Shown here piece after piece: positions 12,249 to 27,100 of a stretch of 64,000 bases of DNA. The notes below the pieces were generated by a model. It saw only the letters and a program-made list of their open reading frames with translations, was not told the DNA's origin and searched no databases. The position numbers and the translations under genes were made by a program. Source of the DNA: Limnoperna fortunei (taxonomy: Eukaryota > Mollusca > Bivalvia > Mytilida > Modiolidae); contig OX104115.1 in NCBI GenBank assembly GCA_944474755.1, positions 54,254,648-54,318,647 of the forward strand, read 5' to 3'. The stretch's first letter is position 1; each line of letters opens with the position of its first letter.

Positions 12249-12303
12249 GAAACAGAAGAATAACAAGAAGGCTTTCCACTCGGAAAGTGGAAAGCCTTAA
12301 ATA
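12205..12303 (+). repeat. Long AAT microsatellite with one H5 cassette (perfect 13-bp stem)
   Basis: The (AAT)n run of about 11 copies (12,212-12,248) is the longest in the array. The cassette hairpin has arms AAGGCTTTCCACT (12,268-12,280) and AGTGGAAAGCCTT (12,286-12,298), a perfect 13-bp stem with loop CGGAA. Confidence 0.88.
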
Positions 12304-12845
12304 TAAGTTCATTGGTTCTACCGAACAAATGAGAGGCTTTCCACTTATTGCATAAATGACCTTGACATTGACTTTGGCTATATGGAAATTGAATCTTCTT
12401 TTCAAAATAAACAAAAGAAAGAAAAGCCATTCGTATATCTTTTGAAATAAAAAAGGTAAAAAAATAGGACGTTAATTGTGATAAATGACCTTGACTACCA
12501 AGTGTTTGATATTTGCATATTCAATGCTTTAAAAACAAATCATTTACTTGTATTTACCATTTTATATACACGAAAAAGCAGAATTTCCAAAAAATATTAT
12601 TTGACCTTGACTGCTGTCAATATGACCTTGACCATGCTGAGGGTCAATAAATGACCAACAGTGAAGATCCTTTGTCAATATGTCTTATAATTATGAAGAA
12701 ATGCGTATTTATCATAAATACCCAAATTTATAAGATGACCTTGACCTTTTACCTTGTTTCTATTTTCAAGGTCAAGGGTCATAATGGTCTTTGGTGAAGT
12801 CCCCATGCCTCTACTATCAATAGTTAATAAGTTATCAATGAAAAA

Positions 12846-15800
12846 GTAAATATCAATGGTTGTAATGGGAGATAACTCCTATAAGATGAAGTCAAATCCT
12901 TTTCCTTTAAATAGAAAAAAGTTGCGCATTTATGAGGCCGACATTTTATCTGTTATAAGTTATAAGCTATCTTTTACCGTTTCAAAGAAATAGCGATGAC
13001 AAGATAATGTCAAAATTTCAAACGTGACCTTGACCTTTGACCTTGTGCCAATTTTCAAGGTCAAGGTCAATGATGACTAATGATATAAGGTTTCATATAA
13101 ATATCTGTCATAGTTACTGAGATAACGCTATATACACTATATTTAATTGATCCAGGGGAGATAACTCTTTCAAAAGTCAAATCATTTATAGTGACCTTTC
13201 AAGACCTTAATATGATACACATTTTGGTAAAAGATTTATTTCTGTATCTCTTATGGTTCAGGAGGAGAATCGCACACACCACAGTGTCAAAATTTAGAAT
13301 GTGACCTTGACCTTTGACCTTGTGACCTTTTTCAAGGTCAAGGTCAATGATGACCAACTGTGAAATATCTAGTCACTGTCATCTCTGGTTCATGAGTTAC
13401 TATGGTACAAAATGTACTTCCAATAAATAAGGGGAAATAACTCCTACAAGGAGTCGTCAAAATACTTTGCGCGATATGTAACAAATTGTCGCGATCAATA
13501 GCTGAGCATTTTGCAACAACTTTCATTGCGAAATCTTTTACGGTTTAAAAGTTTATCTGCACACAAGATTTTTATGACAGGGGAAATAACTCCGTAAAGA
13601 AAAAGTGTTCGGTGTGACAGGGTTAACTGCGAATGCGTAATGTCTCATACATTCATAGTACAAAATGTCTTTACGACATGTCGCGAAACAAAATTTATAA
13701 TGGGATAACAAAACTTGGCGGAAGAATAATAAGAATAATAATAATAATAATAAGAAACAGACAAAATGCAATAAGTCTTTCCACTGGAAAGTGGAAAGCC
13801 TTAATAAGAAACAGACTAATAACAGTAAGTCTTTCCACTGGAAAGTGGAAAGCCTTAATAATTAAAGTTCCTTTCTTCCTTCGGAAGAAAAAATAAAGTT
13901 TTTTTTCACATCAAGCGACATTTTTTACACCGCAGCGTAAAAAAAAAAATGTTTTTTTTTCTATATAAAAGTACATAACTGCACAAAATATACGTGAAAC
14001 GTAGCAGAAAACCATGCAAAAATGACTTGTCACATCCTAGTATCGAACTCAGGATGTCAGTATTGCCAGCTCAGCGCTCTATCCACTGCGCCACGGAAGC
14101 TTGTTGATGACATATCAAATTTTGACGTATATATACCTTCTATGTGTTTTCTACATTTAAAATACAAAGACATTTTATATTGTTTTCGTGTATTTACAAA
14201 TGAAATAAATAAGAACGACAGAAAATTTTTTGATTTTTATTTATGAAATACATATAGAACGCTTTGATCTGAGTGGGCAGCGTCTGATGTCACGTGACCA
14301 GGCTATTATATTATCGTGGACTTAGTTTTAATCAAGTCACTTGGGGGGCTGACATTGGACAGTTAACATGGATATATTACACATGATCGCGATATACATA
14401 TAAGTATCATCAAAATTACGTTTCGCGACGTCAACAGTGATGCTATTTTGACAGTTTAATTCAAAGGAATGTTACTTTCAATTCATTGTAATAGGGAAAC
14501 CGTTTCTTTGTTCGGTAAAATACAGCAGTCGTGCATACCGGACGACACTCGATGTCATTTCAAAATAAATGCTCAAGTAGAAAAAATGTTTGTTTCAGCT
14601 AGAACAACTCATGAAGACATAATTCAGATGTATATTTTAAGGATTTATCAATGCACAAACATTCAACCGCTGAAATCTAGGGGGTACCGATTGGGTCTCG
14701 ACATTTGATTTTTTCTGCCGATTTTCGATTTTGTTGACATTTATGCACATCCGAGATACTTGGTTGGGGTAAAATCGACATTCTAAATCGATTGGCGCCA
14801 TTTTCGAAAGGCTAGGATTTATGGTTTTTCTGAAAATCGCGATTTTTGCATAAAAAAACCTATCTTTAACTTTCATGACCTGGAAATTTTTTTATCGTTC
14901 GTCAGAATGATTTCTACTGTAGCGACAATTCAAGGACATCGATCCCCGAACTATTTGGCGTCCATTTTGTTTCACCATTCTCTGTGGTCTAGGATGAAAT
15001 CTGCACACTACATTCTGATGGGGTACCTTAGAAACACCCCCCCCCCTTTATTTTTGCAGGCTGGCGGAATACCCAAAAATTCCCCATGTTTTTGCCCATG
15101 CCTGGCACCAAATTGTATTGCGACATGTAGCAAGCTAAAAAAACAAAGCGAATCCAAAGGTACAAAAATTCACATGTCGCTGTACTGAAACCCAGGTGAC
15201 CTTGACCTTTGACCTTGTGACCTTGGGCAAGGTCAAGGTGAAAGTTGACATTTTACCTATTACAAGTTATTGCCTATCTTTTACCGTTTCAAGGGAATAG
15301 CGATGGCGAGACAATGTCAAAATTTCAAACGTGACCTTGACCTTTGACCTTGTGTCCATTTTCAAGGTCAAGGTCAATGATGACAAATGATATAAGGTTT
15401 CATGTATATATCTGTTATAGTTACTGAGATATAGTGATCTAATGTAACTCACAATGCATATTATTGGTCTAAGGGGAGACAACTCTTATAAAATGTCAAA
15501 TAAAAAAAGTGACGATTCAAGATCTTAATATGATACACATTTTGGTAAAGGTTTCAGTTCTCTATCTATTATAGTAAAGGAGGAGATCTGCACACAACAA
15601 AGGGTCAAAAATTAGAACATGACCTTGACCTTTGACCTTGTGACCTTTTTCAAGGTCAAGGTCAATGATGACCAACTGTGAAATATCTAGTCTTTATCAC
15701 CTCTGGTTCATGAGTTACTCTGGTCAAAAATGTACTTGCAATAAATAAGGGGAAATAACTCCTATAAGAAGGTGAAAATTTCTTTAATGCGATATGTTAT

Positions 15801-16613
15801 AAAGTGTCGCAATCCTTCGCTGAACATTTTGGAACAACTTTTATTGCAATATCTTTTACAGTTTCAAAGTTAATCTGCACACAAGCTTTTTTATGACAGG
15901 GGAAATAACTCCGTAAAGAAAAAGTGTTCAGTGTGACAGGGTCAACTGCGAAAGCGTAATGTCTCATACATTCATAGTACAAAATGTCTTTACGACATGT
16001 CGCGAAACAAAATTTATAATAAGGAAAAAAAGTTGGCGGAAAAAAAATAAGAATAATAATAATAATAAATATAAGTTCATTGGTTCTACCGAACAAATGA
16101 GAGGCTTTCCACTTATTGCATAAATGACCTTGACATTGACTTTGGCTATATGGAAATTGAATCTTCTTTTCAAAATAAACAAAAGAAAGAAAAGCCATTC
16201 GTATATCTTTTGAAATAAAAAAGGTAAAAAAATAGGACGTTAATTGTGATAAATGACCTTGACTACCAAGTGTTTGATATTTGCATATTCAATGCTTTAA
16301 AAACAAATCATTTACTTGTATTTACCATTTTATATACACGAAAAAGCAGAATTTCCAAAAAATATTATTTGACCTTGACTGCTGTCAATATGACCTTGAC
16401 CATGCTGAGGGTCAATAAATGACCAACAGTGAAGATCCTTTGTCAATATGTCTTATAATTATGAAGAAATGCGTATTTATCATAAATACCCAAATTTATA
16501 AGATGACCTTGACCTTTTACCTTGTTTCTATTTTCAAGGTCAAGGGTCATAATGGTCTTTGGTGAAGTCCCCATGCCTCTACTATCAATAGTTAATAAGT
16601 TATCAATGAAAAA
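12846..16613 (+). repeat. Satellite unit 4 (3,768 bp)
   Basis: Standard layout: H5 cassettes 13,722-13,861, M-specific 13,862-15,196, H1 hairpin at 16,078. It has one extra A in the run at about 14,850, an ATCTGTTATAAG variant near 12,950, and ACCCAAAAATT for ACCCTAAAATT near 15,071. Poly-C tract of 10. Confidence 0.9.
14029..14100 (-). tRNA. tRNA-like sequence (unit 4)
   Basis: Identical to the 1184-1255 copy. Probably a tRNA-derived pseudogene. Confidence 0.48.
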
Positions 16614-19600
16614 GTAAATATCAATGGTTGTAATGGGAGATAACTCCTATAAGATGAAGTCAAATCCTTTTCCTTTAAATAGAAAAAAGTTGCGCATTTA
16701 TGAGGCCGACATTTTATCCGTTATAAGTTATAAGCTATCTTTTACCGTTTCAAAGAAATAGCGATGACAAGATAATGTCAAAATTTCAAACGTGACCTTG
16801 ACCTTTGACCTTGTGCCAATTTTCAAGGTCAAGGTCAATGATGACTAATGATATAAGGTTTCATATAAATATCTGTCATAGTTACTGAGATAACGCTATA
16901 TACACTATATTTAATTGATCCAGGGGAGATAACTCTTTCAAAAGTCAAATCATTTATAGTGACCTTTCAAGACCTTAATATGATACACATTTTGGTAAAA
17001 GATTTATTTCTGTATCTCTTATGGTTCAGGAGGAGAATCGCACACACCACAGTGTCAAAATTTAGAATGTGACCTTGACCTTTGACCTTGTGACCTTTTT
17101 CAAGGTCAAGGTCAATGATGACCAACTGTGAAATATCTAGTCACTGTCATCTCTGGTTCATGAGTTACTATGGTACAAAATGTACTTCCAATAAATAAGG
17201 GGAAATAACTCCTACAAGGAGTCGTCAAAATACTTTGCGCGATATGTAACAAATTGTCGCGATCAATAGCTGAGCATTTTGCAACAACTTTCATTGCGAA
17301 ATCTTTTACGGTTTAAAAGTTTATCTGCACACAAGATTTTTATGACAGGGGAAATAACTCCGTAAAGAAAAAGTGTTCGGTGTGACAGGGTTAACTGCGA
17401 ATGCGTAATGTCTCATACATTCATAGTACAAAATGTCTTTACGACATGTCGCGAAACAAAATTTATAATGGGATAACAAAACTTGGCGGAAGAATAATAA
17501 GAATAATAATAATAATAATAAGAAACAGACAAAATGCAATAAGTCTTTCCACTGGAAAGTGGAAAGCCTTAATAAGAAACAGACTAATAACAGTAAGTCT
17601 TTCCACTGGAAAGTGGAAAGCCTTAATAATTAAAGTTCCTTTCTTCCTTCGGAAGAAAAAATAAAGTTTTTTTTCACATCAAGCGACATTTTTTACACCG
17701 CAGCGTAAAAAAAAAAATGTTTTTTTTTCTATATAAAAGTACATAACTGCACAAAATATACGTGAAACGTAGCAGAAAACCATGCAAAAATGACTTGTCA
17801 CATCCTAGTATCGAACTCAGGATGTCAGTATTGCCAGCTCAGCGCTCTATCCACTGCGCCACGGAAGCTTGTTGATGACATATCAAATTTTGACGTATAT
17901 ATACCTTCTATGTGTTTTCTACATTTAAAATACAAAGACATTTTATATTGTTTTCGTGTATTTACAAATGAAATAAATAAGAACGACAGAAAATTCTTTG
18001 ATTTTTATTTATGAAATACATATAGAACGCTTTGATCTGAGTGGGCAGCGTCTGATGTCACGTGACCAGGCTATTATATTATCGTGGACTTAGTTTTAAT
18101 CAAGTCACTTGGGGGGCTGACATTGGACAGTTAACATGGATATATTACACATGATCGCGATATACATATAAGTATCATCAAAATTACGTTTCGCGACGTC
18201 AACAGTGATGCTATTTTGACAGTTTAATTCAAAGGAATGTTACTTTCAATTCATTGTAATAGGGAAACCGTTTCTTTGTTCGGTAAAATACAGCAGTCGT
18301 GCATACCGGACGACACTCGATGTCATTTCAAAATAAATGCTCAAGTAGAAAAAATGTTTGTTTCAGCTAGAACAACTCATGAAGACATAATTCAGATGTA
18401 TATTTTAAGGATTTATCAATGCACAAACATTCAACCGCTGAAATCTAGGGGGTACCGATTGGGTCTCGACATTTGATTTTTTCTGCCGATTTTCGATTTT
18501 GTTGACATTTATGCACATCCGAGATACTTGGTTGGGGTAAAATCGACATTCTAAATCGATTGGCGCCATTTTCGAAAGGCTAGGATTTATGGTTTTTCTG
18601 AAAATCGCGATTTTTGCATAAAAAACCTATCTTTAACTTTCATGACCTGGAAATTTTTTTATCGTTCGTCAGAATGATTTCTACTGTAGCGACAATTCAA
18701 GGACATCGATCCCCGAACTATTTGGCGTCCATTTTGTTTCACCATTCTCTGTGGTCTAGGATGAAATCTGCACACTACATTCTGATGGGGTACCTTAGAA
18801 ACACCCCCCCCCCCTTTATTTTTGCAGGCTGGCGGAATACCCTAAAATTCCCCATGTTTTTGCCCATGCCTGGCACCAAATTGTATTGCGACATGTAGCA
18901 AGCTAAAAAAACAAAGCGAATCCAAAGGTACAAAAATTCACATGTCGCTGTACTGAAACCCAGGTGACCTTGACCTTTGACCTTGTGACCTTGGGCAAGG
19001 TCAAGGTGAAAGTTGACATTTTACCTATTACAAGTTATTGCCTATCTTTTACCGTTTCAAGGGAATAGCGATGGCGAGACAATGTCAAAATTTCAAACGT
19101 GACCTTGACCTTTGACCTTGTGTCCATTTTCAAGGTCAAGGTCAATGATGACAAATGATATAAGGTTTCATGTATATATCTGTTATAGTTACTGAGATAT
19201 AGTGATCTAATGTAACTCACAATGCATATTATTGGTCTAAGGGGAGACAACTCTTATAAAATGTCAAATAAAAAAAGTGACGATTCAAGATCTTAATATG
19301 ATACACATTTTGGTAAAGGTTTCAGTTCTCTATCTATTATAGTAAAGGAGGAGATCTGCACACAACAAAGGGTCAAAAATTAGAACATGACCTTGACCTT
19401 TGACCTTGTGACCTTTTTCAAGGTCAAGGTCAATGATGACCAACTGTGAAATATCTAGTCTTTATCACCTCTGGTTCATGAGTTACTCTGGTCAAAAATG
19501 TACTTGCAATAAATAAGGGGAAATAACTCCTATAAGAAGGTGAAAATTTCTTTAATGCGATATGTTATAAAGTGTCGCAATCCTTCGCTGAACATTTTGG

Positions 19601-20381
19601 AACAACTTTTATTGCAATATCTTTTACAGTTTCAAAGTTAATCTGCACACAAGCTTTTTTATGACAGGGGAAATAACTCCGTAAAGAAAAAGTGTTCAGT
19701 GTGACAGGGTCAACTGCGAAAGCGTAATGTCTCATACATTCATAGTACAAAATGTCTTTACGACATGTCGCGAAACAAAATTTATAATAAGGAAAAAAAG
19801 TTGGCGGAAAAAAAATAAGAATAATAATAATAATAAATATAAGTTCATTGGTTCTACCGAACAAATGAGAGGCTTTCCACTTATTGCATAAATGACCTTG
19901 ACATTGACTTTGGCTATATGGAAATTGAATCTTCTTTTCAAAATAAACAAAAGAAAGAAAAGCCATTCGTATATCTTTTGAAATAAAAAAGGTAAAAAAA
20001 TAGGACGTTAATTGTGATAAATGACCTTGACTACCAAGTGTTTGATATTTGCATATTCAATGCTTTAAAAACAAATCATTTACTTGTATTTACCATTTTA
20101 TATACACGAAAAAGCAGAATTTCCAAAAAATATTATTTGACCTTGACTGCTGTCAATATGACCTTGACCATGCTGAGGGTCAATAAATGACCAACAGTGA
20201 AGATCCTTTGTCAATATGTCTTATAATTATGAAGAAATGCGTATTTATCATAAATACCCAAATTTATAAGATGACCTTGACCTTTTACCTTGTTTCTATT
20301 TTCAAGGTCAAGGGTCATAATGGTCTTTGGTGAAGTCCCCATGCCTCTACTATCAATAGTTAATAAGTTATCAATGAAAAA
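16614..20381 (+). repeat. Satellite unit 5 (3,768 bp)
   Basis: Standard layout: H5 cassettes 17,490-17,629, M-specific 17,630-18,964, H1 hairpin at 19,846. The 1-bp excess over unit 1 is accounted for by a poly-C tract of 11. Confidence 0.9.
17797..17868 (-). tRNA. tRNA-like sequence (unit 5)
   Basis: Identical to the 1184-1255 copy. Probably a tRNA-derived pseudogene. Confidence 0.48.
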
Positions 20382-23300
20382 GTAAATATCAATGGTTGTA
20401 ATGGGAGATAACTCCTATAAGATGAAGTCAAATCCTTTTCCTTTAAATAGAAAAAAGTTGCGCATTTATGAGGCCGACATTTTATCCGTTATAAGTTATA
20501 AGCTATCTTTTACCGTTTCAAAGAAATAGCGATGACAAGATAATGTCAAAATTTCAAACGTGACCTTGACCTTTGACCTTGTGCCAATTTTCAAGGTCAA
20601 GGTCAATGATGACTAATGATATAAGGTTTCATATAAATATCTGTCATAGTTACTGAGATAACGCTATATACACTATATTTAATTGATCCAGGGGAGATAA
20701 CTCTTTCAAAAGTCAAATCATTTATAGTGACCTTTCAAGACCTTAATATGAAACACATTTTGGTAAAAGATTTATTTCTGTATCTCTTATGGTTCAGGAG
20801 GAGAATCGCACACACCACAGTGTCAAAATTTAGAACGTGACCTTGACCTTTGACCTTGTGACCTTTTTCAAGGTCAAGGTCAATGATGACCAACTGTGAA
20901 ATATCTAGTCACTGTCATCTCTGGTTCATGAGTTACTATGGTACAAAATGTACTTCCAATAAATAAGGGGAAATAACTCCTACAAGGAGTCGTCAAAATA
21001 CTTTGCGCGATATGTAACAAATTGTCGCGATCAATAGCTGAGCATTTTGCAACAACTTTCATTGCGAAATCTTTTACGGTTTAAAAGTTTATCTGCACAC
21101 AAGATTTTTATGACAGGGGAAATAACTCCGTAAAGAAAAAGTGTTCGGTGTGACAGGGTTAACTGCGAATGCGTAATGTCTCATACATTCATAGTACAAA
21201 ATGTCTTTACGACATGTCGCGAAACAAAATTTATAATGGGATAACAAAACTTGGCGGAAGAATAATAAGAATAATAATAATAATAAGAAGAAACAGACAA
21301 AATGCAATAAGTCTTTCCACTGGAAAGTGGAAAGCCTTAATAAGAAACAGACTAATAACAGTAAGTCTTTCCACTGGAAAGTGGAAAGCCTTAATAATTA
21401 AAGTTCCTTTCTTCCTTCGGAAGAAAAAATAAAGTTTTTTTTCACATCAAGCGACATTTTTTACACCGCAGCGTAAAAAAAAAAATGTTTTTTTTTCTAT
21501 ATAAAAGTACATAACTGCACAAAATATACGTGAAACGTAGCAGAAAACCATGCAAAAATGACTTGTCACATCCTAGTATCGAACTCAGGATGTCAGTATT
21601 GCCAGCTCAGCGCTCTATCCACTGCGCCACGGAAGCTTGTTGATGACATATCAAATTTTGACGTATATATACCTTCTATGTGTTTTCTACATTTAAAATA
21701 CAAAGACATTTTATATTGTTTTCGTGTATTTACAAATGAAATAAATAAGAACGACAGAAAATTCTTTGATTTTTATTTATGAAATACATATAGAACGCTT
21801 TGATCTGAGTGGGCAGCGTCTGATGTCACGTGACCAGGCTATTATATTATCGTGGACTTAGTTTTAATCAAGTCACTTGGGGGGCTGACATTGGACAGTT
21901 AACATGGATATATTACACATGATCGCGATATACATATAAGTATCATCAAAATTACGTTTCGCGACGTCAACAGTGATGCTATTTTGACAGTTTAATTCAA
22001 AGGAATGTTACTTTCAATTCATTGTAATAGGGAAACCGTTTCTTTGTTCGGTAAAATACAGCAGTCGTGCATACCGGACGACACTCGATGTCATTTCAAA
22101 ATAAATGCTCAAGTAGAAAAAATGTTTGTTTCAGCTAGAACAACTCATGAAGACATAATTCAGATGTATATTTTAAGGATTTATCAATGCACAAACATTC
22201 AACCGCTGAAATCTAGGGGGTACCGATTGGGTCTCGACATTTGATTTTTTCTGCCGATTTTCGATTTTGTTGACATTTATGCACATCCGAGATACTTGGT
22301 TGGGGTAAAATCGACATTCTAAATCGATTGGCGCCATTTTCGAAAGGCTAGGATTTATGGTTTTTCTGAAAATCGCGATTTTTGCATAAAAAACCTATCT
22401 TTAACTTTCATGACCTGGAAATTTTTTTATCGTTCGTCAGAATGATTTCTACTGTAGCGACAATTCAAGGACATCGATCCCCGAACTATTTGGCGTCCAT
22501 TTTGTTTCACCATTCTCTGTGGTCTAGGATGAAATCTGCACACTACATTCTGATGGGGTACCTTAGAAACACCCCCCCCTTTATTTTTGCAGGCTGGCGG
22601 AATACCCTAAAATTCCCCATGTTTTTGCCCATGCCTGGCACCAAATTGTATTGCGACATGTAGCAAGCTAAAAAAACAAAGCGAATCCAAAGGTACAAAA
22701 ATTCACATGTCGCTGTACTGAAACCCAGGTGACCTTGACCTTTGACCTTGTGACCTTGGGCAAGGTCAAGGTGAAAGTTGACATTTTACCTATTACAAGT
22801 TATTGCCTATCTTTTACCGTTTCAAGGGAATAGCGATGGCGAGACAATGTCAAAATTTCAAACGTGACCTTGACCTTTGACCTTGTGTCCATTTTCAAGG
22901 TCAAGGTCAATGATGACAAATGATATAAGGTTTCATGTATATATCTGTTATAGTTACTGAGATATAGTGATCTAATGTAACTCACAATGCATATTATTGG
23001 TCTAAGGGGAGACAACTCTTATAAAATGTCAAATAAAAAAAGTGACGATTCAAGATCTTAATATGATACACATTTTGGTAAAGGTTTCAGTTCTCTATCT
23101 ATTATAGTAAAGGAGGAGATCTGCACACAACAAAGGGTCAAAAATTAGAACATGACCTTGACCTTTGACCTTGTGACCTTTTTCAAGGTCAAGGTCAATG
23201 ATGACCAACTGTGAAATATCTAGTCTTTATCACCTCTGGTTCATGAGTTACTCTGGTCAAAAATGTACTTGCAATAAATAAGGGGAAATAACTCCTATAA

Positions 23301-24146
23301 GAAGGTGAAAATTTCTTTAATGCGATATGTTATAAAGTGTCGCAATCCTTCGCTGAACATTTTGGAACAACTTTTATTGCAATATCTTTTACAGTTTCAA
23401 AGTTAATCTGCACACAAGCTTTTTTATGACAGGGGAAATAACTCCGTAAAGAAAAAGTGTTCAGTGTGACAGGGTCAACTGCGAAAGCGTAATGTCTCAT
23501 ACATTCATAGTACAAAATGTCTTTACGACATGTCGCGAAACAAAATTTATAATAAGGAAAAAAAGTTGGCGGAAAAAAAATAAGAATAATAATAATAATA
23601 AATATAAGTTCATTGGTTCTACCGAACAAATGAGAGGCTTTCCACTTATTGCATAAATGACCTTGACATTGACTTTGGCTATATGGAAATTGAATCTTCT
23701 TTTCAAAATAAACAAAAGAAAGAAAAGCCATTCGTATATCTTTTGAAATAAAAAAGGTAAAAAAATAGGACGTTAATTGTGATAAATGACCTTGACTACC
23801 AAGTGTTTGATATTTGCATATTCAATGCTTTAAAAACAAATCATTTACTTGTATTTACCATTTTATATACACGAAAAAGCAGAATTTCCAAAAAATATTA
23901 TTTGACCTTGACTGCTGTCAATATGACCTTGACCATGCTGAGGGTCAATAAATGACCAACAGTGAAGATCCTTTGTCAATATGTCTTATAATTATGAAGA
24001 AATGCGTATTTATCATAAATACCCAAATTTATAAGATGACCTTGACCTTTTACCTTGTTTCTATTTTCAAGGTCAAGGGTCATAATGGTCTTTGGTGAAG
24101 TCCCCATGCCTCTACTATCAATAGTTAATAAGTTATCAATGAAAAA
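20382..24146 (+). repeat. Satellite unit 6 (3,765 bp)
   Basis: Standard layout: H5 cassettes 21,258-21,397, M-specific 21,398-22,729, H1 hairpin at 23,611. Poly-C tract of 8, matching the 2-bp deficit. It shares TTTAGAACGTGACC (about 20,829) with unit 7 only; other units read GAATGTGACC. One AAT of the microsatellite is AAG (about 21,285). Confidence 0.9.
21565..21636 (-). tRNA. tRNA-like sequence (unit 6)
   Basis: Identical to the 1184-1255 copy. Probably a tRNA-derived pseudogene. Confidence 0.48.
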
Positions 24147-27100
24147 GTAAATATCAATGGTTGTAATGGGAGATAACTCCTATAAGATGAAGTCAAATCC
24201 TTTTCCTTTAAATAGAAAAAAGTTGCGCATTTATGAGGCCGACATTTTATCCGTTATAAGTTATAAGCTATCTTTTACCGTTTCAAAGAAATAGCGATGA
24301 CAAGATAATGTCAAAATTTCAAACGTGACCTTGACCTTTGACCTTGTGCCAATTTTCAAGGTCAAGGTCAATGATGACTAATGATATAAGGTTTCATATA
24401 AATATCTGTCATAGTTACTGAGATAACGCTATATACACTATATTTAATTGATCCAGGGGAGATAACTCTTTCAAAAGTCAAATCATTTATAGTGACCTTT
24501 CAAGACCTTAATATGATACACATTTTGGTAAAAGATTTATTTCTGTATCTCTTATGGTTCAGGAGGAGAATCGCACACACCACAGTGTCAAAATTTAGAA
24601 CGTGACCTTGACCTTTGACCTTGTGACCTTTTTCAAGGTCAAGGTCAATGATGACCAACTGTGAAATATCTAGTCACTGTCATCTCTGGTTCATGAGTTA
24701 CTATGGTACAAAATGTACTTCCAATAAATAAGGGGAAATAACTCCTACAAGGAGTCGTCAAAATACTTTGCGCGATATGTAACAAATTGTCGCGATCAAT
24801 AGCTGAGCATTTTGCAACAACTTTCATTGCGAAATCTTTTACGGTTTAAAAGTTTATCTGCACACAAGATTTTTATGACAGGGGAAATAACTCCGTAAAG
24901 AAAAAGTGTTCGGTGTGACAGGGTTAACTGCGAATGCGTAATGTCTCATACATTCATAGTACAAAATGTCTTTACGACATGTCGCGAAACAAAATTTATA
25001 ATGGGATAACAAAACTTGGCGGAAGAATAATAAGAATAATAATAATAATAATAAGAAACAGACAAAATGCAATAAGTCTTTCCACTGGAAAGTGGAAAGC
25101 CTTAATAAGAAACAGACTAATAACAGTAAGTCTTTCCACTGGAAAGTGGAAAGCCTTAATAATTAAAGTTCCTTTCTTCCTTCGGAAGAAAAAATAAAGT
25201 TTTTTTTCACATCAAGCGACATTTTTTACACCGCAGCGTAAAAAAAAAATGTTTTTTTTTCTATATAAAAGTACATAACTGCACAAAATATACGTGAAAC
25301 GTAGCAGAAAACCATGCAAAAATGACTTGTCACATCCTAGTATCGAACTCAGGATGTCAGTATTGCCAGCTCAGCGCTCTATCCACTGCGCCACGGAAGC
25401 TTGTTGATGACATATCAAATTTTGACGTATATATACCTTCTATGTGTTTTCTACATTTAAAATACAAAGACATTTTATATTGTTTTCGTGTATTTACAAA
25501 TGAAATAAATAAGAACGACAGAAAATTCTTTGATTTTTATTTATGAAATACATATAGAACGCTTTGATCTGAGTGGGCAGCGTCTGATGTCACGTGACCA
25601 GGCTATTATATTATCGTGGACTTAGTTTTAATCAAGTCACTTGGGGGGCTGACATTGGACAGTTAACATGGATATATTACACATGATCGCGATATACATA
25701 TAAGTATCATCAAAATTACGTTTCGCGACGTCAACAGTGATGCTATTTTGACAGTTTAATTCAAAGGAATGTTACTTTCAATTCATTGTAATAGGGAAAC
25801 CGTTTCTTTGTTCGGTAAAATACAGCAGTCGTGCATACCGGACGACACTCGATGTCATTTCAAAATAAATGCTCAAGTAGAAAAAATGTTTGTTTCAGCT
25901 AGAACAACTCATGAAGACATAATTCAGATGTATATTTTAAGGATTTATCAATGCACAAACATTCAACCGCTGAAATCTAGGGGGTACCGATTGGGTCTCG
26001 ACATTTGATTTTTTCTGCCGATTTTCGATTTTGTTGACATTTATGCACATCCGAGATACTTGGTTGGGGTAAAATCGACATTCTAAATCGATTGGCGCCA
26101 TTTTCGAAAGGCTAGGATTTATGGTTTTTCTGAAAATCGCGATTTTTGCATAAAAAACCTATCTTTAACTTTCATGACCTGGAAATTTTTTTATCGTTCG
26201 TCAGAATGATTTCTACTGTAGCGACAATTCAAGGACATCGATCCCCGAACTATTTGGCGTCCATTTTGTTTCACCATTCTCTGTGGTCTAGGATGAAATC
26301 TGCACACTACATTCTGATGGGGTACCTTAGAAACACCCCCCCCCCTTTATTTTTGCAGGCTGGCGGAATACCCTAAAATTCCCCATGTTTTTGCCCATGC
26401 CTGGCACCAAATTGTATTGCGACATGTAGCAAGCTAAAAAAACAAAGCGAATCCAAAGGTACAAAAATTCACATGTCGCTGTACTGAAACCCAGGTGACC
26501 TTGACCTTTGACCTTGTGACCTTGGGCAAGGTCAAGGTGAAAGTTGACATTTTACCTATTACAAGTTATTGCCTATCTTTTACCGTTTCAAGGGAATAGC
26601 GATGGCGAGACAATGTCAAAATTTCAAACGTGACCTTGACCTTTGACCTTGTGTCCATTTTCAAGGTCAAGGTCAATGATGACAAATGATATAAGGTTTC
26701 ATGTATATATCTGTTATAGTTACTGAGATATAGTGATCTAATGTAACTCACAATGCATATTATTGGTCTAAGGGGAGACAACTCTTATAAAATGTCAAAT
26801 AAAAAAAGTGACGATTCAAGATCTTAATATGATACACATTTTGGTAAAGGTTTCAGTTCTCTATCTATTATAGTAAAGGAGGAGATCTGCACACAACAAA
26901 GGGTCAAAAATTAGAACATGACCTTGACCTTTGACCTTGTGACCTTTTTCAAGGTCAAGGTCAATGATGACCAACTGTGAAATATCTAGTCTTTATCACC
27001 TCTGGTTCATGAGTTACTCTGGTCAAAAATGTACTTGCAATAAATAAGGGGAAATAACTCCTATAAGAAGGTGAAAATTTCTTTAATGCGATATGTTATA

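Larger units (their letters stand above)
7535..12845 (+). repeat. Satellite unit 3, enlarged by an H2 module (5,311 bp)
   Basis: The standard layout runs to the (AAT)n at about 10,755 (H5 cassettes 8411-8550, M-specific 8551-9884). An H2 module then occupies 10,757-12,210, followed by one H5 cassette and an H1 module start (hairpin at 12,310). The extra length over a standard unit is 1,544 bp. Units 1-3 share GGGGAAACAAC at the position where units 4-10 have GGGGAGACAAC, marking units 1-3 as a sub-block. Confidence 0.88.
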